Below, in pieces: positions 57,131 through 64,000 of a stretch of 64,000 nucleotides of DNA; the first letter of the stretch is position 1; every line of letters starts with the position of its first letter. Source of the DNA: Lunularia cruciata (Eukaryota > Streptophyta > Marchantiopsida > Lunulariales > Lunulariaceae); the NCBI GenBank assembly GCA_948567375.1, contig OX419757.1, positions 70,494,001 to 70,558,000 of the forward strand, given 5' to 3'. The notes under the pieces were generated by a model. It worked only from the letters and a program-made list of their open reading frames with translations. It did no database searches and was not told the DNA's origin. The position numbers and the translations under genes are program-made.

Positions 57131-59691
57131 AATGTTTAGTGAGACAAATATGTCCATTGTTTGAACAAGAGGTTTATCCTTTCTACACCAAACTAGGTTT
57201 CATCCAACATATTTTCATGTGCCAAAGGTTGCTACATCAGAATAGGCCAATTAATGATGGGATCAAGGAAGAAAGTGAGCTTGTCAAGAATATATATAGG
57301 AATGAAGATTTTGATAGTACAATAAAGGTTTATACAACTAAAATAAGAATTCACTCAGCCTTCCCCTTTTTAGATTTGTCTCATATTTACTAATCAGATA
57401 AGTATTTTCCTTGATGTTTGCATGAGGGTTTTAGTGACCCACCTTGACTTCTGGCTTATGCCAAGCACAACCCTACTGTGAGTAGTCTCTAATTGATAGA
57501 AGTGTGGTCTTTTGAGGATCTGAGTAGTTTTGTGTAGCCTACGTCTTATAGCCTCTAATAAAGGCCTGTCTAACTTTTGAGTTAAGCCAAACGCGATAGA
57601 GATTAGAGCCACATTTCCTTATATTTTATTTTAGACATTCTAGCACATAGTATGCCAAAATGTAATAGATAAAGACAAACACTTGTCATTAGTATTTAGA
57701 TGAGGACCTCTAAGTGTGAACCATTCACTCATATGATGACTATGACCTAGTTCCAAGGAGTGATGGCTAGGTGTCTGTATTTGTAACAAGGTTCTTTACA
57801 ACCTATCATTGTTACAATGATAAGTCTCATTATGAATTTCCTTAGTTACAAATCATAACTCTACAATGATACGTTGACACAAGATTGTGTCATTATGAAG
57901 ATTAGTGAAACAAAGTCCTATCAGTACAAACTTCTGCCATCAATTGAAGTGTTACCAGACTTAGCGCCAATAACAAAATTCATGCTTCCCACATAAACAT
58001 GCTGCCAAAGGAAGTATTCTCAATCGTTCAATACCAAGCAACATGCATTTATGGCATGACCGTGCTTGCTCATCAAACACCATGATAGATGAAGGACAAA
58101 CTGGTTTCTATAGGACTATACAATCAGGGTCTTGTGTCACACAAATACCTTTTCATTTTCCATTATTGTGATTAAGGTTTTATCACCTTTCTGCCAGCAA
58201 AGAGTGGGATGAGTTTAAGAGACTATGTAATAGGATGTTTGGATAGGGTAGATTCACAAATTTGAATAATTTAGCAATGGAAAAACTAATTGCTAAGGAT
58301 AGAAAATAGAAGCCATCAATAGAAGTAGTGAGCAAACCTTTGGAGATTTCAAAATGGGGTATTGCAGGTCAGAGTACTCCAAGAGTTGAAAGTTGGAATT
58401 CTTGTTGTGGAATTGGAGTCTTTTGGATGTCTCCCTATTAGAAGAAATTTGTAACAACATCTACATGAGTGGCAAGAAGTTGAGTGCATGTTTGATGATA
58501 TGGCCAAAAAATCATTGGCATTGAGTATTGGGAGAAGATTGCTCACCATTTGGTCATATCCACATGGAAACTCCCCATGGTCTTCCAAGCAAGGACTTCA
58601 AGGGTAAAATTCACAACTCATTTGTGGGAGGAAAGTTGAAAAATAGGTATAAAATAAAGGATCTTCAGGACCCAATTTGAAGAGTGATCACCAAAACCAT
58701 CATGAAGCTATTCAAATTAAAGAGAACAACCTATGTGAACCTAAACTAGGCAATCTTCTTTTAGCTCTTGCAAAACAATGACTTGTGAATTGGACAAGGA
58801 TGTTCCAAGACCTGGTCAACAAGCTATTAGATGACATGGTTGAGGATACTTCCATAATTGCATCTCCCTTCATTTTACACTTCTACAAAGGGGATGAACC
58901 TCCTAAATGAGGAGGAGAAGGAGAAACACCCTAGTCAGTTTTACCACCTTGCGTATTTCAATGGGCATCATGATCTGCCCAAAGAAATTATAAAGTACCA
59001 TGGTGGACAAGGAGTTACTTGTACAAATAAATTTCTACCTATTATAGAGACCTATAGTATGATCCTACTATGGAAGAAGGAGACTAGGGCCAAGCTTAAG
59101 ATTTAGGCTTCCAAGAAGCACAAACAAGCAATGTTGACACAAGAAGTATCATCTAGTGATAGTGGAAGTAGTGAAGTCCTTAGAAAGAATGAAGAACAAG
59201 AAGAAATGAGTGAATTTGAGCAATCTGCAACACAAACAAGTAGGATGGTGATAGACGATGAGGAAGTAGGAAGTAACAACTCCTTCACCCAGATCTTATC
59301 ACCCAAACATAGGAAAGTAAATGTGGGAGCAGCAATGAAAAAGACAAATCATTACCCCTTATAATTGATACAATCTTGGATTTATTCTTGAACAAGAAGA
59401 AAGAGCCATAGGAGGAAAATGAGGGTGTTTTATAGCCAAGTTGAGGCAAACTCCGACAAGAACCTTAGCCTTCATCAAATTTGTTTTAGGGATGTGGAAT
59501 GATGGGGCAAAGCTATCTAGCATGGGGAATAGTACAAGGCAAGAAGGGCCCAAAACAACAAGCTTAGAATACCACCCAAGCTCAAAATTGCTTCCAAGAG
59601 ATGACCCTATCACCATACAAGTGGAAGAGCCACTAGTGAATGACAACCAATAGAGCAGAGGATAGAAGAGGCAGATGACAAGTGTCCGGCC
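57131..59691 (+). other. Decayed, unidentified coding-like remnants
   Basis: Short open frames 57139-57393, 58858-59106, 59131-59364 and 59441-59653 lie on one strand. Around 58790-59100 two frames join across a frameshift near 58895 into one protein-like stretch (FQDLVNKLLDDMVED ... FYHLAYFNGHHDLPKEI). No family recognised; a degenerate retroelement Gag or a captured gene fragment are both possible. Confidence 0.3.
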
Positions 59692-60381
59692 TGTAACACC
59701 CATTTGTGCATGTGTGTGGTATTGTGATATTTAGCTTGGTATTACAAGTACTTAAGAGATATTATTTATAGAGATAAAGGATGGTTCTATATTAGTCATG
59801 GTTAGCTAAAGTTATTCATAGCTAAGATAGAGGGGACTTTACTTTAGAGGAAGTAGAAAAGATGAGCACCACTATTTTGGATTTTAGTGTGTTGACTTGG
59901 TATTATTCCTAGGTGTTTAGCTTTGAGGAAAGAGTTGAGAACTCTTGGGCCCGCAAGCCTTTTTGTTTTGGATTCTTCTTTAGTCCAAGGATAGCCCATG
60001 TGAAGGAATCATTGACTTAGTGGTTGGGTCAAGATAAGACCACATGCTTAGGGGAATATGCTCATGTGAATGGATATTCCTTTCTACTTTTTGACTTTAC
60101 TTGACTTTTAGTTTAGTAACTTGAGTTACTACGGTAATTAGTAACTTTGGTACATAACTATTTCACAAGTATATAAACAAGGGGTGAGGAGGTACTCATC
60201 ATCCTTTCATTTGCAACTATCTCTCTCTCATTGAGTTCTCTAGTGAGCAATGTCTTGAGTCTTGGAGTGTTAGCCTTGGAGGAGTATGATGGATTTCGGG
60301 TTCCTTGCCTTCTTAGTCCATGGTGCGCTACCATAATAGCCATCAGAGGTTCATCCTGAGTGAGAGACAGGCCGGCTCACA
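59692..60381 (+). repeat. 5' LTR of the right-hand Gypsy element (about 690 bp)
   Basis: Begins TGTAACACCC, ends CTCACA five bases (ATTTTT context) before the primer site. The 3' partner is not in the window, so the end is inferred from the CA and primer-site position. Confidence 0.7.
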
Positions 60382-60385
60382 TTTT

Positions 60386-60402
60386 TGGTTCTGTTGCCGG
60401 GA
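60386..60402 (+). promoter_or_regulatory. Putative primer-binding site
   Basis: TGGTTCTGTTGCCGGGA, in the context ACATTTTTGG...GTTGCCGGGA that is characteristic of Athila/Tat elements. Two or three positions differ from the usual form. Confidence 0.65.
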
Positions 60403-61240
60403 CCTCTCTAGAAGGCAAGATAATGTTCCGCGTTCAATTCTACATTAGGCAGAAGGAGGCTATGAGAGCTCACTTGGAGAGAACATTAGGAGAGGAGAGG
60501 GCTGAACTTATGTTAGAGAACCAAGATCCATTTTTATACCCTGTAGTTCATTATGATGTCTTTGAGGTGATTTTGTACATCTTGTACACATGGGAGGAAT
60601 TGGAGAGATTGTGTGAGGTGGATTGCAGATTTTGGGGATTAAGGTGATTTTGGATAAAATCTCAAGTTTGAGATCTGGACTTGAGATTACTACACATGAT
60701 AGCTTGGGTTATCTTTCAGTTAGCACACTTGAAATTATTGTGAGAGCTTCTATGCGCACTAGGCTAGAATTTTTGAAAGTTGATAGGGTAAAGTGCTCCC
60801 ACAACTGCATGCTCTCTGGAAAATTTTACAGAGTCTAGCATTTCTTCAATTTTCAGTGAATTGTCCTAAAACTTTCCAAGAAAATTAAGTGCATTGTATC
60901 CTACCTACTGCCACAAAAATTAGAGAGAGATCGTTCTTGCACAGAGAGTAATGAGTTTTTGAAGTGAAGGGGGTGATTTTTAGACCAAATCTGAAATATG
61001 GGTGCTGAATAGAAAGGTGTCTAGGCCAAATGGCTCAATGAAAAGATCTGAAATTTTGCAAGGAGGGACGCCCTAAAGTTTTGATCAAGTGTGAAAAATT
61101 TCAGAGGACTGTGACATAGTGGTTGGGAGATTTGAGTAACATTGTGAAGAAGGGTCAATTCTGCAGAGTGGAGATCTCATGCATGAGGAGTTTGAGATCA
61201 ACAAAAAGTATGTTTTAGTGTTTAGATTCATCTTGGGAAC
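60403..61240 (+). other. Leader of the right-hand Gypsy element
   Basis: Non-coding or decayed. The frames 60360-60647 and 60623-60838 have no recognised motif and may be chance. Confidence 0.4.
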
Positions 61241-61714
61241 ATGGAGGGTCATCAAGAGTGGAAATTGAGATTATGCAAGGTTCCCCTAGGGTTTGAGTTG
61301 ATTGTAGGGGTGGATTTGAGGAAAAGAGAGTTTACAATAGAATTTGACGAGAGTGTTGAGAGGATTCAAAAACCTACACCACTTGGAGGAAAGAGTGAGT
61401 CTAAGTGCTTTCTATGTGGAGAGAAGGGACATAAGGCAAGTTCATGTCCATTGACCTTTGAGAGCAAGAGATTGAGGGAAAGGAGAGGCTTACTTGAATT
61501 GGGTTTGCATGTTGGACCTTCTTCACCAAGATTAGGAGGGAGAAGCTCTAAGACCAAGGAGTTATGTGAGCTTTGTGGAGTGGAAGGACTTCCAAAAGGA
61601 CATGAGTGTAGTGGAGTAAAAGCACTTTTGGAGACTTTGGTGAAGGATCTTGGAGAGAGCCTTAGTACAGTTACAGAAATACTACCACCTTCATCAGCTA
61701 GTTCTCAAAATTAG
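61241..61714 (+). CDS. Upstream zinc-knuckle protein of the Gypsy element
   Basis: A 157-residue open frame lying between the leader and Gag. A CCHC knuckle CFLCGEKGHKASSCP is at about residues 56-70 and a second Cys/His cluster CELCGVEGLPKGHEC at about 109-123. It is not the nucleocapsid of the downstream Gag, which has its own knuckle at about 62785. An extra ORF before Gag is unusual. It could be an RNA-binding accessory protein or a remnant of another element's Gag; I cannot decide. There is no stop or frameshift inside. Confidence 0.45.
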   Translation: MEGHQEWKLRLCKVPLGFELIVGVDLRKREFTIEFDESVERIQKPTPLGGKSESKCFLCGEKGHKASSCPLTFESKRLRERRGLLELGLHVGPSSPRLGGRSSKTKELCELCGVEGLPKGHECSGVKALLETLVKDLGESLSTVTEILPPSSASSQN

Positions 61715-61947
61715 TGATGGAGATAATCTTTCAACTTATGGATAAACTATCCATGAGAGTTAGATTAATATGCACTCTAGGATTTGATGTTGCTATAGAA
61801 ATCTTGGAGCAACCTGAACCTTTTGTGTTCTCTAGAGTGGATTATTTTCAGATGGTGTTAGTCATGTATATACTTTATTAGTAATAGAGTGAGAGAAAAG
61901 AAAAGAGAAGAAAAAATTGAGAGAAAGAAAGATAGTGAGAGGTTAAG

Positions 61948-62940
61948 ATGGGGAAACTTCCGGTTTTCTTTGGCAAGGATGGAGAAGATGTGGAGGCCTT
62001 TGTGAGAGACTTCAAGAGAGCTTGCATAGGAAACAATGAGAGGATGAAGAATGAGTGGGCCTCATTATTACCAGATTTCTTTGAGGATGCAACACTTACA
62101 TGGTATGAGTCAGAATACCAAAAGAGAGAGAGGAGAGATGGGGAAGAGGAGTCTTGGGAGACTTTGACTTCAGCACTCATTGAGAACTTTCTTCCTAATG
62201 AGAGTTATGAGAGATTGATGAGTGAGGTTACATTTCTCAAGCAAGGAGAAGGAGAGAAAGTGAGAATCTATGTGGAAAGAGTGGAAAAGTTAGAGTCCAG
62301 ATTTCACATATTGTTGAGGAAGGGTGGGGATGATGTGGAGACTACAATGATTGGCATAGGGGCCATGCTCACCAAGAATTTTGTGGGAGGGTTGAGATCA
62401 CAAATTAGAAGCAAGGTGAGATATGAGAAACCTTCTTCCAAGGTTGAAACTATCAAGATCGCAATTCGTATGGAGGAGAGTTTGGAAGGGGAGGAGAGTG
62501 ATTTGGTGGTGAAGGAGGTAGTGCATCCTCCTCAAGGCTACAAGTATGGTGCAACTTCTGATACTTTGGTGGTAAGGGTTGCACCACAAGTAGTGGTTGC
62601 TCCAGTTCTTGCATCTCCACCAAAAGATCCACTTCAAACCATCACAGAACAACTTGCGGATCTCAAGATCAATGTGGTGCAACTATGGGAGAAGAGAGAG
62701 GTGGATCAGAATGTAGGGAGAGGGCTAGGAGTTATGGAAACTATCTATATAGAGGAGGCCAACCAGCCAACAATTTCAATGATAGAAATTGTTTTGGTTG
62801 TGGAGGAAGAGGCCATATCCAAAGGAATTTGCCAAATTCCACTTACCATGGAGGAAGGGGTTATGAGGGAGCCAATAGAGGGAAAGAGGGAGGTAGTGAA
62901 ACCCAAGTGGCTCCTAATCCAAACAAAGGTAAGGGGATAG
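61948..62940 (+). CDS. Gag of the right-hand Gypsy element
   Basis: Starts MGKLPVFFGKDGEDVEAFV. The Gag core spans about residues 1-150 (DATLTWYE, ENFLPNESYERLMSEV, FLKQGEGEKVRIYVERVEKL). At about 62725 the true coding frame changes by one base: beyond it the other frame reads a knuckle CFGCGGRGHIQRN (about 62793-62830) with the last Cys lost, and stays open into the protease. The annotated frame after about 62725 is therefore an out-of-frame tail. Mutational rather than programmed frameshift is likelier, because it lies upstream of the knuckle. Confidence 0.75.
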   Translation: MGKLPVFFGKDGEDVEAFVRDFKRACIGNNERMKNEWASLLPDFFEDATLTWYESEYQKRERRDGEEESWETLTSALIENFLPNESYERLMSEVTFLKQGEGEKVRIYVERVEKLESRFHILLRKGGDDVETTMIGIGAMLTKNFVGGLRSQIRSKVRYEKPSSKVETIKIAIRMEESLEGEESDLVVKEVVHPPQGYKYGATSDTLVVRVAPQVVVAPVLASPPKDPLQTITEQLADLKINVVQLWEKREVDQNVGRGLGVMETIYIEEANQPTISMIEIVLVVEEEAISKGICQIPLTMEEGVMREPIEGKREVVKPKWLLIQTKVRG

Positions 62941-64000
62941 CATCCATAGATGTGGTGGAGAGCAAGTATGAGAAGGGAGAGTGCTCAAACTCCAAGAGTC
63001 TTAATTTGGAGCTTTTGGCACAAGAGAAGAAGAGAGCTCATTTTGCAGAGGATGTTCACTCTTCTCAAGGATTTACTTCAAGCAAGGATACTCCTATGTC
63101 TACTAGGAGCACTCGCACCTCAACACCATCAACAACAAAGACTCCAAGGAAGAAGTTGGGGATAGAGGACTTCTTGATCTCAAAGCAACATTGGAACTAC
63201 AATGTGTTGGAGGATATTGGTAGTCATAAGGCTAACATCATAGTGGGCCAATTAATTGCTTTGAACCCTACCTTGAGAAAGGAGCTTAGAGGTGGTTTGA
63301 GTTCTACAAGGAGCAAGAGGAAGAAGAAGGCAAAAGTTCCAGTATCAATGGGGGTGGTGGATGCCAAGCCAGCACCATGGGAGGCTTGTGAATATGCCTC
63401 CAAGATTGATGTGAGAGTGAATGGTCACAACATCAAGGATGCATTGGTTGATGGAGGATCATCAGTAAATGCCATGTCAGAAAGGTTGATGAAGAAGTTG
63501 GGTATGATAGCCTCAAGGCCTTCAACATTTGTGGTGAGCATGGCAAACAAGCAACAAGTTCGACCAATAGGAGTGATGGATAAAGTGGTAGTTTCAGTTA
63601 TGAGAGTTCAAAATCTCATGACTTTCCAAGTCTTGAAGGATTCAAGCTATGACTTACTTCTTGAGCGGCCATGGTTGAGAGCAGCACGCACAACTGATCA
63701 ATGGCACAAAAGGTACTTGAGGATTGGGCCATCAAACCATAGAGTCACAGTTCCTGTGACTAACACCACCAACACTTCACATTCAGATACACCATCTTCT
63801 GATTATTGGGAATCAGATTTTGAAGAAGGAGCTTCAAGTGTGGACACAAGCATGGAAGAGGAGACTTCCACGGAGGAGGATGAATCTGAATCTGATTCAG
63901 ATGTGTATCCTGTGTATCCTATGGATTTTGCACCTAAGCCAGAGGTTTTGAAGGACCCAGACAAATCACCATTGACACTTGAGGAGGTAGAGAGAAGGTT
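62727..64000 (+). CDS. Gag C-terminus and aspartic protease, open to window end
   Basis: Continuous frame from about 62727 to the window edge. Zinc knuckle at about 62793-62830, a Ser/Thr-rich linker (about 63050-63140), a basic stretch RSKRKKKAKV (about 63310-63345), then the protease: VNGHNIKDALVDGGSSVNAMS with the active-site Asp (about 63418-63480; DGG replaces DSG/DTG), and SSYDLLLERPWL (about 63640-63680). Acidic tail after 63790. Partial at the right edge; RT would follow. Confidence 0.75.

Larger units (their letters stand above)
59692..64000 (+). mobile_element. Ty3/Gypsy retrotransposon, 5' part (continues beyond the window)
   Basis: 5' LTR 59692-60381 (TGTAACACCC ... GGCTCACA), primer-site-like TGGTTCTGTTGCCGGGA from 60386, leader, an upstream zinc-knuckle frame (61241-61714), then Gag and protease running off the end. 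LTR start and primer site resemble Athila/Tat-type plant elements, whose site is close to TGGCGCCGTTGCCGGGGA. The 3' LTR and Pol are outside the window. Confidence 0.8.

Overview
This is a repeat-dominated stretch of a plant nuclear genome. Evidence: nested Ty3/Gypsy LTR retrotransposons (one a chromodomain-bearing chromovirus with an initiator-Met-tRNA primer site, another with an Athila/Tat-style primer site), several decayed non-LTR elements, and one spliced two-exon gene whose product matches the plant HEADING DATE REPRESSOR 1 (HDR1) family. I lean towards a non-flowering land plant, because the DNMT3-like methyltransferase inside a Gypsy element and the non-LTR elements with a restriction-like endonuclease would be unusual in an angiosperm. 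The lineage cannot be fixed from the sequence alone.

Layout. 1-1670 is AT-rich non-coding DNA. 1671-11391 is copy A (minus strand) of an unusual Gypsy family. 11392-11539 is a short island of a host tandem repeat that resumes at 38183. 11540-38178 is copy B (plus) of the same family. It carries a 1.93-kb solo LTR in its gag (12890-14822) and, inside its integrase, copy C of the same family (21166-36752). Copy C in turn contains a chromovirus (30345-35922, minus). Each nesting step shows target-site duplications: AAAT for B, GCCT for C, TATAG for the chromovirus, AATA for A. 38450-44300 is a low-repeat island holding the HDR1-like gene (minus, exons 42555-42124 and 41118-40921). 44300-53680 contains at least five full or partial copies of one non-LTR family. 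53680-59690 is AT-rich with unidentified decayed coding remnants. 59692-64000 is the 5' part of a third Gypsy element that runs off the window.

The A/B/C family is the notable system. Its polyprotein order is Gag (two zinc knuckles), aspartic protease, C5 cytosine DNA methyltransferase (DNMT3-like, unpermuted motif order), reverse transcriptase, RNase H, H2C2/DDE integrase, and a C4HC3 PHD finger where many plant Gypsy elements have a chromodomain. Its ends are also not ordinary LTRs. All three copies have the layout A1-body-B1-A2-B2 (A about 449-459 bp, B 106 bp), a split-repeat layout otherwise known from tyrosine-recombinase retroelements, yet these copies encode a DDE integrase and carry 4-bp target-site duplications. 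All three are decayed by stops and frameshifts. Copy A keeps the best methyltransferase and copy C the best PHD finger.

The chromovirus LTRs carry dense, partly perfect heat-shock-element arrays directly upstream of a TATA box, which predicts heat-responsive transcription.
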